Assembly (NCBI GenBank): GCA_017510445.1
Contig: JAFWNF010000007.1
Span: forward strand, 52,462-116,461
Source: Candidatus Saccharimonadota bacterium
GTDB taxonomy: Bacteria; Patescibacteriota; Saccharimonadia; Saccharimonadales; Saccharimonadaceae
DNA length: 64,000 bases
Direction: 5' to 3'
Shown: in pieces, positions 1 to 7,300 of the stretch
Position numbering within the stretch: the stretch's first letter is position 1
Layout: the number at the start of each line of letters is the position of its first letter
Translations under genes and position numbers: made by a program
The notes under the pieces: generated by a model
Databases searched by the model: none
The model's input: the letters and a program-made list of their open reading frames with translations, nothing else
Told to the model about the DNA's origin: nothing

Positions 1-264
1 TCTTACTAAATCTTCCACCTCATTTTCCGCAAGTTGCCCACTCATCACAATCTCGATCCCTCCACGTCCAAAATATCTACTCTCCATCACACTCTCATAT
101 TTCTCTTGTAAAAATTTGGAAAGTCTTGAATCGCATCTAATCTCAATCGTATTTTTATTGACGACAAGAAATACTTTTTCTTGCACCAGAAACAGCGCTC
201 TTTCTTTCTCTGTTTTCTTCTTAAAATCAGATATACCAGCTACTTTAGAAACGTCAAATACCAT
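1..264 (-). CDS. MmcQ/YjbR-like protein (3' part cut by window edge)
   Basis: The reading frame opens at an ATG at 264 and stays open to base 1, giving 88 residues with the C-terminus missing. GAGGAG lies a few bases upstream, inside the 3' end of orn, so the two genes overlap by 25 bp and are probably co-translated. The visible part has the layout of the YjbR/MmcQ fold: a short basic N-terminus, a strand around VFLVVNK, then a helix ending in a LQEKYESV motif and a GQLAENEVEDLV stretch. YjbR-type proteins are small double-wing proteins with proposed but poorly defined DNA binding. The family call is by pattern only. Confidence 0.5.
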   Translation of the reverse strand, partial: MVFDVSKVAGISDFKKKTEKERALFLVQEKVFLVVNKNTIEIRCDSRLSKFLQEKYESVMESRYFGRGGIEIVMSGQLAENEVEDLVR

Positions 265-761
265 TTCATCTCCTCAATACTGCCCCGAATATCATCTAAC
301 GCACGATGATTCTCGGGTTTAGTAAATTTCTTCCCTTTTTTATTCTCGAAATATATTTTCCATGCACTCACATCGAACATTCGATAGTGGAGTCTTTTAT
401 TTAATTCTGGCATTTCTCTTTCGATAAATTTTCGATCTTGATGGATTGAGTTTCCGGCTAAATAAACCTCCCCCTTAAAATTCTTGTCTAGAAATTCTAA
501 AATTTGTTTCTCCACCTCAGAAACCGACAGCCCTTTCTCGTTTTGTTTCATCAATGCATCCCGGCTTTCACTGTTTTTCTCCCAAAAATCCCCCACCATT
601 CTTTCTTTCATAAGCTTAGGGTCAACTTTTACCACTGCCGTCATTTCAGCTTTTGGTTCAAGGTCCCAGCCTGTGCCTATCACTGCGACCTCCAAAATTC
701 GATCCTTTTCTGGAGAAAGCCCAGTCATTTCTAAATCAACCCAAAGTAAACTACATTTCAT
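240..761 (-). CDS. orn: Oligoribonuclease (DEDDh 3'-5' exonuclease)
   Basis: Degrades 2-5 nt RNA fragments to mononucleotides at the end of mRNA turnover. The 173-residue product is close to the usual ~180. Exo I motif LLWVDLEMTGL is at the N-terminus with the D and E metal ligands, and the Exo III motif HRALDDIRGS near the C-terminus supplies the catalytic His and Asp. The start at 761 is preferred over an in-frame codon 11 residues upstream because the family begins just before the LWVDLEMTGL strand and this ATG overlaps the last codons of argS (ATGAAATGTAG arrangement), indicating translational coupling. The downstream YjbR-like gene overlaps its 3' end. Confident call. Confidence 0.93.
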   Translation of the reverse strand: MKCSLLWVDLEMTGLSPEKDRILEVAVIGTGWDLEPKAEMTAVVKVDPKLMKERMVGDFWEKNSESRDALMKQNEKGLSVSEVEKQILEFLDKNFKGEVYLAGNSIHQDRKFIEREMPELNKRLHYRMFDVSAWKIYFENKKGKKFTKPENHRALDDIRGSIEEMKWYLTFLK

Positions 762-2430
762 CTGGCACCTCAATTCCAAGCAAATTAAAACCATGCTCCA
801 TAGTCTTTAGATACATTTCTACCAGCTTAATCCTTATTGCTTCAGATTCACTCCCGACAACAGGACAGTTTTCATAAAACCTTGAAAATTCCTGCGCGAC
901 CTCATAAAGATAGTTGCAAACCTTGTGCGGAGCCATCTCATTCGTCGCCTCCTTGAGAACTTCAGAATATTGAACAATTTTTTTAATCAATTTTTTCTCA
1001 AACTCGTTCAGATCGCCTTTCTCTTCTGTTATTTCAGATTGGTTTGAAGCATTCTTGAGAATTTTCTTCGCCCTCACGGCTGAATAAAGCAAATATGGCC
1101 CTGAATTTCCTGTCATTTTTACAGATTCCTTCGGGTCGAAAATGATATCTCCCCCAATCTTATACTTCAAAAACGCATATTTAACTGCTGAAAGCGCAAT
1201 TTTCTTATCATTTTCCGCCAATTTCTCAAATTCTTCTGCTGGAGATTGCATATTTTGGGCAACCATATCTAAAACATCAACCGCCTTAAGAAAATTCCCT
1301 TTTCTCGAAGACATCTTCTCATTCCCAGGAAGTTTAACGAGACCATGCGTCAGATGTGCAGTTTTTTCAACCAACTCTGGCGCATATTGTTCAATAGATT
1401 TAAGAACAACCTTCATGTAATCAAGTTGTTCGTTCCCAGTTATTACAACCGATTTATCGAAATGATAATCTGCCCATTTTGTAAAAATCAATCCAACATC
1501 TTTGGTCTCATATGTCGGTACACCTTCTTGATTAATAAATACGCGTGTGTGAAGCCCAAATTTTTCCCCATCAAACACCACTGCACCATCAGAAACCTCA
1601 TAAATACCTTTTTTAAGCTGTTCCCGTACTGTTTTTAATCCCAACTCTGCAACGGATGATTCAGGATAGTATTTATCAAATTTCACACCTATTTTCGCAT
1701 AAAAATCATCAAAATATCGATAAGAAAGCTCCCTACCCTTCCAATAAATCTCCGCAACCTCTCCTTCGCGAATATTTTCCTTATTAATTCGGTATATCTC
1801 TTTGTTTAACTCTGTAATTTTCTTTTTTGCTTCGTCATCTTCCTCATAAGCCCTTGTCCCCTCAACATACGCCTTCGCTATATCTTCTATTTTCAACTCT
1901 CCCATCTGCTCAGAAGAATCTTTCGTATATAACAACGCGTAAATAGTTTTTGCAACATGCAACCCTACATCTCCCCCAAAATTCGCTCTCGTCACTTTTG
2001 CTCCAGAATACTCAAAAAGCCTTGATATCGCATCCCCAACAACAGAAGTATAAAGATGCCCTGCGTGAAGCACCTTAAATGGGTTTGGGTCAGAAAACTC
2101 ACAAATCACGTTTTTATCTAAATATTCGTCTAATGATATATTTTTACTGAAATTACTCGTAAAATCGCCCAATTTATTTAAGTAATACCCATTAGACAGT
2201 TTAAAATTCAAAAAACCAGGCCCTGCGACCTCAACATTTTCACCATATTTTTCTCGGATTTCTTCCGCAATCTCCCTTGGATTCCTCTTTAAATCTTTCG
2301 AAAGTTTCATTGCGATATTCGAAGCATAGTCCGCCTCTGTATTCTCCGGTGCAGAAACCACTTCTGGCTCAATTTCCAGAGAAAAGAGCTCAAGGACAAG
2401 TTTTTTCAATTTTTCTTGAATTTCTTCCAT
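751..2430 (-). CDS. argS: Arginyl-tRNA synthetase
   Basis: Charges tRNA-Arg with arginine in the cytoplasm. 559 residues, normal for the class I enzyme. The N-terminal additional domain covers roughly residues 1-95, followed by the HIGH-type signature within FKVLHAGHLYTS around residue 120 and the KMSSRKG signature near residue 375; the C-terminal anticodon-binding domain ends the protein. The ATG at 2430 follows an extended -10 on the minus strand (TGATATAAT, ending 7 nt before the ATG), so the mRNA may be near-leaderless. It heads an overlapping run argS-orn-yjbR-like. A tRNA-Arg gene lies about 2.3 kb away, but no functional linkage is implied. Confidence 0.96.
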   Translation of the reverse strand: MEEIQEKLKKLVLELFSLEIEPEVVSAPENTEADYASNIAMKLSKDLKRNPREIAEEIREKYGENVEVAGPGFLNFKLSNGYYLNKLGDFTSNFSKNISLDEYLDKNVICEFSDPNPFKVLHAGHLYTSVVGDAISRLFEYSGAKVTRANFGGDVGLHVAKTIYALLYTKDSSEQMGELKIEDIAKAYVEGTRAYEEDDEAKKKITELNKEIYRINKENIREGEVAEIYWKGRELSYRYFDDFYAKIGVKFDKYYPESSVAELGLKTVREQLKKGIYEVSDGAVVFDGEKFGLHTRVFINQEGVPTYETKDVGLIFTKWADYHFDKSVVITGNEQLDYMKVVLKSIEQYAPELVEKTAHLTHGLVKLPGNEKMSSRKGNFLKAVDVLDMVAQNMQSPAEEFEKLAENDKKIALSAVKYAFLKYKIGGDIIFDPKESVKMTGNSGPYLLYSAVRAKKILKNASNQSEITEEKGDLNEFEKKLIKKIVQYSEVLKEATNEMAPHKVCNYLYEVAQEFSRFYENCPVVGSESEAIRIKLVEMYLKTMEHGFNLLGIEVPDEM

Positions 2431-2489
2431 TTCCTACATTATATCATATATTCTCACCCCTGTAAAACATCAAAAATCGCAAAATACTC

Positions 2490-2518
2490 TTGACATTTTT
2501 AACCATGTGTGCTATAAT
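2490..2518 (+). promoter_or_regulatory. Strong sigma70-type promoter
   Basis: TTGACA at 2490-2495, a 17-bp spacer, and TATAAT at 2513-2518 preceded by TGTGC (extended -10). It is a full consensus match and drives the structured, apparently non-coding region that follows. No coding sequence begins close downstream. Confidence 0.85.
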
Positions 2519-2524
2519 AAACCT

Positions 2525-2704
2525 CCGCACCTTATAAAGAAGCTTTCCGCTAGCAGAGATTCCTATTTATCTTTACTACTACTCTTTTCTTCATAAATTT
2601 CTCTGCCCTCCCAGCAGAGACGCTCCTTTCTTTTGCACACAGTGCACTGTGTGCACATCCACTCCGCGCCCTGGTCCCAGCTAAACCAGGGCAAACTTTT
2701 TTTT
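2525..2704 (+). ncRNA. Candidate structured small RNA with its own promoter and terminator
   Basis: About 180 nt between a consensus promoter and a GC-rich hairpin followed by eight T (stem 2668-2674/2686-2692, T-run 2697-2704). GCAGAGA at 2553-2559 can pair with TCTCTGC at 2600-2606, and that same TCTCTGC can instead pair with a second GCAGAGA at 2614-2620, so two hairpins exclude each other. A 20-bp perfect palindrome lies at 2635-2654. The loop of the second hairpin and the 5' end both carry CCTCC, complementary to a Shine-Dalgarno core. I do not recognise it: it lacks the RNase P, SRP and tmRNA signatures I know and does not fold as a 6S-like rod. It could be a trans-acting sRNA, or a leader of the next gene, although two terminators and a second -10 separate it from that gene. 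Confidence 0.5.
2668..2704 (+). terminator. Intrinsic terminator of the candidate small RNA
   Basis: GCCCTGG / CCAGGGC stem (2668-2674 with 2686-2692) followed by AAAC and eight T. A second compact hairpin, GCCTCG-TTA-CGAGGC at 2708-2722 with a short T-run, follows immediately and may act as backup. Confidence 0.8.
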
Positions 2705-2757
2705 AGTGCCTCGTTACGAGGCCTTTTCCTTGCCCGCAATGAGGATAATAATCATGC

Positions 2758-2763
2758 TATAAT
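2758..2763 (+). promoter_or_regulatory. Extended -10 for the zeta-like gene
   Basis: TGC-TATAAT at 2755-2763, about 25 nt upstream of the ATG at 2789. No good -35 at the expected distance, so it would rely on the extended -10. Confidence 0.5.
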
Positions 2764-2788
2764 ATCTTTGGAAATTAATAACCAAACC

Positions 2789-4072
2789 ATGAATAATCTT
2801 AAACTTAATGAAGGAATACAAGATAATAATGCCCTGCAAGCCCAACAAACTGGTTGGGAAATCTCTGAAGATAAAGGTGACAAAAAGATTACATGGGAAG
2901 ATTTGGCAAATATACCACAGAATGATAAACAAATAAACCTAAGTTCAGAAGAGAACACAAAAAATACTCAAGAAGCTATGACAACGTTCACATGGACGAC
3001 TAGCTACGAAAATCTTGAAAAAATCGAAGATGTCGGAGTTAAATCATTCAAGATTTTTATGCGCCCTCCACCAATAGAAAAAACTTCTGGTTTAACCAGT
3101 GGTGAATGGCGCGAGATCTCAGCTAGATTTGATAATCCAGATGAATGGCATCCTGAAAGGGTAAAGTTTCATGAGCAAATAATCACGACAATGCTCGCAA
3201 AAGCCGATGCATTGTCGCAAAGATTAAGACAACACGAAATCGAAGAGGGCCGGAGGCCCACAATCTATTGTCTTCGTGGAGCATGTGGAAGTGGTAAAAC
3301 TACTGCTTTACGTGGTGGACTATTTAATGGAATATTGGATGAAACTGGCGAACCAAGCGGAACTTTAGCACCAGATGTATTGAAGACACCACTCAGAGAA
3401 GGTGGTAGAATGAGCCATGTCCAAGTCCATGACGAATCCTCAATGTTAAGCAGAAAACTTTCTCGAGCTATGAAAGAAAAAGCTATGCATGAGTCATTTT
3501 CAATGGTGTACGATAAGCTAATGGCATACCCAACGGATTTTGAAGATGTATTCGAGGACGCTTCTGAAACAAATCGCGAAGTAGCCATCCTAGACATGGA
3601 CGTTCCGTTAGAATTGTCTGCCGTTAGAGTTTTATCTCGTACAAAAAATGGCGAAGATCCTAACATCGACTTTACTGGTGTGGCTAATGCATTTTCGGCA
3701 ATCAGAAAAAACAGGTCAGCACTGTTTAACCAAATATCTGAACATCCAGATATGGTAAGTGCATATACCCTCAGAGCTTTTGATCCAAACGATAAACGAT
3801 CAGTAGAAGTTGCGCGCTGCGAAAATGGCAAAATACAAGTTATCCCTGGCCGAGAAACACTAGCGGAAAAAGCAGTTACATCAAGCGACGAAGATGTTGA
3901 TGCAGAAGTACAAAAAGTACGTAATACTGTAATCACTGAAGAATATATTACCTATTTTGAAAATGCATATTTCGATGAAAACTCCAGACAATATGCAGCA
4001 AAAAATGTTGCTACCTTAAAAGAGTATATTGGCAAAACACTAGGCGAAGCGCTAGATGACAAGTCTAAATAA
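2789..4072 (+). CDS. Zeta-toxin-like P-loop protein
   Basis: A 427-residue protein. Around residues 160-175 it has a Walker A motif, CLRGACGSGKTT, preceded by a strand (RPTIY). Further on come VQVHDESSMLSRKL and VAILDMDVPLELSAVRVLSR, resembling the helix and 'VDPELALERALER'-type strand of zeta toxin / UDP-GlcNAc kinase proteins. Zeta toxins phosphorylate UDP-N-acetylglucosamine and block wall synthesis; that activity is not shown here. The ~150 N-terminal residues are acidic and unrecognised. The start at 2789 is chosen because it follows the -10 at 2758-2763, while the longer frame would run through the terminators of the upstream RNA. A 116-residue gene follows 11 bp downstream with a good AAGGAGG, so a toxin-partner pair is possible but unproven. 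Confidence 0.5.
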   Translation: MNNLKLNEGIQDNNALQAQQTGWEISEDKGDKKITWEDLANIPQNDKQINLSSEENTKNTQEAMTTFTWTTSYENLEKIEDVGVKSFKIFMRPPPIEKTSGLTSGEWREISARFDNPDEWHPERVKFHEQIITTMLAKADALSQRLRQHEIEEGRRPTIYCLRGACGSGKTTALRGGLFNGILDETGEPSGTLAPDVLKTPLREGGRMSHVQVHDESSMLSRKLSRAMKEKAMHESFSMVYDKLMAYPTDFEDVFEDASETNREVAILDMDVPLELSAVRVLSRTKNGEDPNIDFTGVANAFSAIRKNRSALFNQISEHPDMVSAYTLRAFDPNDKRSVEVARCENGKIQVIPGRETLAEKAVTSSDEDVDAEVQKVRNTVITEEYITYFENAYFDENSRQYAAKNVATLKEYIGKTLGEALDDKSK

Positions 4073-4083
4073 TAAGGAGGACT

Positions 4084-4434
4084 ATGGAAAACAACACGTC
4101 AGATTTTAATCAAAGTACACCACCAGAGCAACAATCCCCCACTGAAAATTGGGACATTGCTATGGCTGCAGCTAGAAAAGAACAAGAAAAGAAAAATCGC
4201 TTAGAAAAAGCGATAGCCGAAGCTGAACAAAACGGAAAAGAAATCTTTAATTATAATAAATTCGTAGATTCTTATTGGAGAAAGAACGCTTTTTCTGCAC
4301 AATTACAGGGCAATGAAAGTGAAGCGATGATACAACACTATAAAGAAGAGTATTATTTAGAGTTCCCAGACATAAAAACAATAGAAGAATTTGCAGCCGA
4401 ATTAGAAAAAAGAGATGAGAGCCTAGGAGAATAA
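4084..4434 (+). CDS. Small acidic protein paired with the zeta-like gene
   Basis: 116 residues, not recognised. The ATG has a strong AAGGAGG seven bases upstream and lies 11 bp after the zeta-like stop, so the two genes are almost certainly one operon. The first ~25 residues are polar and disordered-looking (Gln/Pro/Ser rich), residues ~28-55 look like a charged helix (EQEKKNRLEKAIAEAEQ), and the rest is helical with many aromatic and acidic residues. There is no signal peptide or membrane segment. It could be an antitoxin or chaperone for its neighbour, but in classic epsilon-zeta pairs the antitoxin gene comes first, so this is only a guess. Confidence 0.6.
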   Translation: MENNTSDFNQSTPPEQQSPTENWDIAMAAARKEQEKKNRLEKAIAEAEQNGKEIFNYNKFVDSYWRKNAFSAQLQGNESEAMIQHYKEEYYLEFPDIKTIEEFAAELEKRDESLGE

Positions 4435-4546
4435 ACTACTGGCCATTAAAAACATCACTTTCAACGTGAACCTCTGAAGTTCAAATCCTGCTTTTCGTTA
4501 AAAATATATAAAAAGAGGCTCTTTAGGTCTCATTTTTTATGTTTCC

Positions 4547-4636
4547 TGGCGGAAGCGAGAGGATTCGAACCTCCGAGACGCTTGCGCGCCCACACGATTT
4601 CGAGTCGTGCGCCTTCAACCACTCGGCCACGCTTCC
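4547..4636 (-). tRNA. tRNA-Ser(CGA)
   Basis: Cloverleaf with a 7-bp GGAAGCG/CGCTTCC acceptor stem, a long variable arm typical of Ser, a GGTTCGAATCC T-arm, anticodon loop CTCGAAA giving CGA, and an encoded 3' CCA (4547-4549). A hairpin with a T-run on the minus strand (about 4514-4538) follows as terminator. Confidence 0.95.
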
Positions 4637-4723
4637 ACTGGTTATTCTAACATAATTTCCTCTCTCTAAACAGCCCAAATTACAACAAAAAATGCCCAAG
4701 AGGGCAGTTTTACTATAAATTTT

Positions 4724-4799
4724 GGTATGCCCGACAGGATTCGAACCTACGACCTTTTGCTCCGCAAGCAAACGCTCTATCCAGCTGAGCTACGGGCAC
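4724..4799 (-). tRNA. tRNA-Arg(GCG)
   Basis: 76-nt cloverleaf with encoded CCA. Acceptor GTGCCCG/CGGGCAT, D-stem GCTC/GAGC, anticodon stem TTTGC/GCAAA with loop TTGCGGA, so the anticodon reads GCG rather than the usual ACG (inosine) of bacteria. T-arm GTAGG-TTCGAAT-CCTGT. Two G-U pairs are needed (one in the acceptor, one or two in the T-stem), which is acceptable. Confidence 0.9.
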
Positions 4800-5040
4800 A
4801 CACAACAAATTGTAATATGGTGCGTTTCATGTCCTTTAGGGGCACTCAACACATTGTGGATGTTTTTACGCATCCACCTAGAAATTAAATGAGCATCACG
4901 CGTATACGTGACAACGCCATTATACCACAAAAGTCAACATTTTTAAAGAGCAAAAACATGTTTTTTCAAAATTCTTTTATACTTCTCTACATTAGATAAA
5001 CAAATCTTTTCTTTTTCCCTTCCAATTTTAAAAACTATGC
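4800..5040 (-). promoter_or_regulatory. Gene-free stretch: tRNA-Arg promoter and long structured leader
   Basis: On the minus strand an extended -10 TGG-TATAAT (4919-4924) lies about 120 nt upstream of the mature tRNA-Arg, so the primary transcript would carry a leader of ~112 nt. The leader contains a GTGGATG/CATCCAC hairpin (4856-4862 with 4871-4877) and a palindromic CACGCGTATACGTG stretch near 4898-4911. No convincing gene is seen in it; the rest up to 5040 is AT-rich. Confidence 0.45.
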
Positions 5041-5052
5041 TATTATTATCTT

Positions 5053-5832
5053 ATGAAAAAGAGAGTATCCACTAAAAAAGAAGACAAAAACGGTGGGAAA
5101 ACCAAAAAAACCTCTCTAAAAACAAAGACTCAGCGCACCCGCGCTAGACTCCTCGGCAGCTACTATGGTAACCCTATTCGCGACATGAAGCTCGTGTGTA
5201 TCACTGGTAGCACTGGCAAAAGTATCACCGCTCACTTTGTCCACGAAATCCTTAAATCCTCTGGTGAGCACGTCGCCATCCTCGCTTCCGAAAAGCCTTT
5301 TAAATTAAAGACTCTTCACAAATTCTTTGCCGATGCTTGGAAAGCTGGTGCAAATTACGTCGTCGTCACTGCTCCACCAGAATCACTAAATAAAAACGTT
5401 TTTTATAATCTTCCTGTCGAAGTTGCTGCTTTAACCAATTATCTCGATTCTTCCCTCACCACACCAACTTCCGAAGAATTTCTAAAAAGTGGCTCTACCC
5501 TTTTTGAAATGAACCCAAAAATTGTCGTTTTAAATACCGACGACCTGTATTATAAAGATTTTTCAAAATATTCCGGTAAAGAAAAAACTCTTACCTACGG
5601 CCGCAATTATTATTCCACACTCAGAATCGAAAACTCTAAACTTTATCGCAAAGGCGTCGAAGCGACCTTTAGCCTTGGCTCGTCATTTTATACTGTCGCT
5701 AGCTTTCTAACTGGCGAACCGATAATCTCATATATGGCTTGCGCCGCCGCAATTGCTACGGCACTCGGCATCGACAACCAGTCAATCGCCGACGGCATCG
5801 CTAACTACGAACAGGAAGAAGCGAAATTATGA
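5053..5832 (+). CDS. Minimal Mur-ligase-like ATPase protein
   Basis: 259 residues. A basic N-terminus (residues 1-50, many Lys/Arg) precedes a Mur-ligase central domain beginning with VCITGSTGKSITAHFVHEIL, the GxxGKS/T ATP-binding loop near residue 58. The family motif region continues with AALTNYLDSS and VVLNTDD, as in MurE/MurF-type enzymes. Full Mur ligases are ~450-500 residues; the N-terminal UDP-MurNAc-binding domain and most of the C-terminal domain are missing here. It may act on another substrate or with the next protein, whose start overlaps its stop (ATTATGA). The promoter TGC-TATTAT ends 6 nt before the ATG with no Shine-Dalgarno site, predicting a leaderless mRNA. Function beyond ATP binding is unknown. 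Confidence 0.6.
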   Translation: MKKRVSTKKEDKNGGKTKKTSLKTKTQRTRARLLGSYYGNPIRDMKLVCITGSTGKSITAHFVHEILKSSGEHVAILASEKPFKLKTLHKFFADAWKAGANYVVVTAPPESLNKNVFYNLPVEVAALTNYLDSSLTTPTSEEFLKSGSTLFEMNPKIVVLNTDDLYYKDFSKYSGKEKTLTYGRNYYSTLRIENSKLYRKGVEATFSLGSSFYTVASFLTGEPIISYMACAAAIATALGIDNQSIADGIANYEQEEAKL

Positions 5833-7283
5833 AAACCGGATTCGATTCAGAAAAATATCTAAAACTCCAAAAAGAAAAAATTCTGTCTCGTATCCAACTC
5901 TTTGACAAACTTTATCTCGAATTCGGCGGAAAACTCGTCGACGATTATCATGCTTCTCGCGTTCTTCCAGGTTTTGAGCCCGATCTGAAAATCCGTTTAC
6001 TCCAAGAGCTGAAGGACCAAGCCGAGATCATTCTTTGTATCAACGCCAACGCAATCGAAAATTCAAAAATCCGCTCCGATCGCATGATTTCCTACGAAAC
6101 TGAGGTTTTTCGTCTAATTGAATTCCTTCGTTCTCGAGACATTACAATCGAAAGTGTCGTCATTACTCTTTTCACTGGTCAGAAAAAAGTCGCCGAATTC
6201 ATTAACGCTCTAAAAGACTACAAAATCACCCCCTACATCCACACTCCGACCAAAGGCTATCCCACCGATGTCAAAACCATTGTCAGCGAAGAAGGTTACG
6301 GCCAAAACCCCTTCATCAAAACCAAAAAGCCTGTTGTCGTCGTTACTGCCCCCGGCCCAAATTCTGGCAAACTCGCCACTTGTCTTTCCCAACTCTACCA
6401 CGAATCAAAACACGGCAAAAAAGCAGGTTATGCCAAATTCGAAACCTTCCCTGTCTGGAGCCTACCTTTGAAACATCCCGTAAACCTCGCTTATGAAGCC
6501 GCCACTGCCGATCTCGCCGATAAAAACATGATCGATTATTTCCACCTTGAAAAATATGGTGTTCCCGCCGTGAATTATAATCGCGACCTCGAGCTTTTCC
6601 CTGTCGTTAAGGAAATTCTCCACAAAATCCTCGGAAAAGATATCTATTTTTCTCCCACTGACATGGGTGTTAACGTCATCGGCAAATGCATTACCGACGA
6701 TAAAGTGACAAGAACCGCGTCAAAAGATGAAATTATTCGTCGATATCTCAAATCTCTCGTCGAACTAAAAAAAGGCCTTGTTGACGAATCAGTTCCAGAG
6801 CGTATTAAGCTCCTCATGAACGAACTCGAAATCAGCGAAAAAGATCGCAAAGTCGTTAAATATGCTGAAGAAAAGAAGAAAAAATCTCATCTTCCCAGCG
6901 CCTGTCTTCAGTATAATTCCAAATTCATCACCGGCCGAAAAACAGGCTATCTATCTCCTATCTCTAGCACTATGCTAAACACCATCAAAGAAATTACCAA
7001 AATCCCCGACGAAGTTGATCTAATTTCTGAAACTATTTTGGAGCCAATTTTAGAAATCAAAAATAAAACTAGCAATTTCAAAGAAAGTTATCTAAAACTC
7101 GGAGAAGTCCTCATCGCCCTCAGTATTTGTTCAACCACAAACCCAATGGCGAAAAAATCGCTCGATGTTCTTGACAAACTTCGTGGCTCCGAACTCCACG
7201 CCACCTATCTCATTCCCGACGACGAGATGATTATTTTAAATAATCTCGGTATCAATGTCACTTGCTCCACTGACCTAAATTAA
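5829..7283 (+). CDS. DUF1846 family protein
   Basis: 484 residues, matching the DUF1846/UPF0371 length and sequence style from end to end: MKTGFDSEKYLKLQ at the N-terminus, LEFGGKLVDDYHASRVLPGF, IVSEEGYGQNPFI, the glycine loop VVVTAPGPNSGKLATCLSQL around residues 170-188, and YAKFETFPVWSLPLKHPVNLAYEAATADL. The glycine loop suggests nucleotide or phosphate binding; a structure exists for the family but the reaction is not established as far as I know. Translation is coupled to the Mur-like gene by a 4-bp overlap, so the two probably work on the same pathway. Family identity is confident, function is not. Confidence 0.88.
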   Translation: MKTGFDSEKYLKLQKEKILSRIQLFDKLYLEFGGKLVDDYHASRVLPGFEPDLKIRLLQELKDQAEIILCINANAIENSKIRSDRMISYETEVFRLIEFLRSRDITIESVVITLFTGQKKVAEFINALKDYKITPYIHTPTKGYPTDVKTIVSEEGYGQNPFIKTKKPVVVVTAPGPNSGKLATCLSQLYHESKHGKKAGYAKFETFPVWSLPLKHPVNLAYEAATADLADKNMIDYFHLEKYGVPAVNYNRDLELFPVVKEILHKILGKDIYFSPTDMGVNVIGKCITDDKVTRTASKDEIIRRYLKSLVELKKGLVDESVPERIKLLMNELEISEKDRKVVKYAEEKKKKSHLPSACLQYNSKFITGRKTGYLSPISSTMLNTIKEITKIPDEVDLISETILEPILEIKNKTSNFKESYLKLGEVLIALSICSTTNPMAKKSLDVLDKLRGSELHATYLIPDDEMIILNNLGINVTCSTDLN

Positions 7284-7300
7284 TATGCTATTATTAGTAT

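Noticed and set aside
2633..2788. N-terminal extension of the zeta-like frame
   Set aside because: It would be translated through two terminator hairpins and the -10 at 2758-2763; the ATG at 2789 is more plausible.
3265..3936. 223-residue antisense frame under the zeta-like gene
   Set aside because: Ser/Ala/Leu-rich antisense shadow with no start signals; the plus-strand frame has the P-loop and an operon partner.
4465..4500. Sequence resembling a tRNA T-arm (GTTCAAATCC) after the 4084-4434 gene
   Set aside because: No acceptor, anticodon or D-arm can be folded around it; at most a tRNA relic.
4523..4771. 82-residue open frame on the minus strand
   Set aside because: It covers tRNA-Ser(CGA) and part of tRNA-Arg; tRNA-derived open frame.
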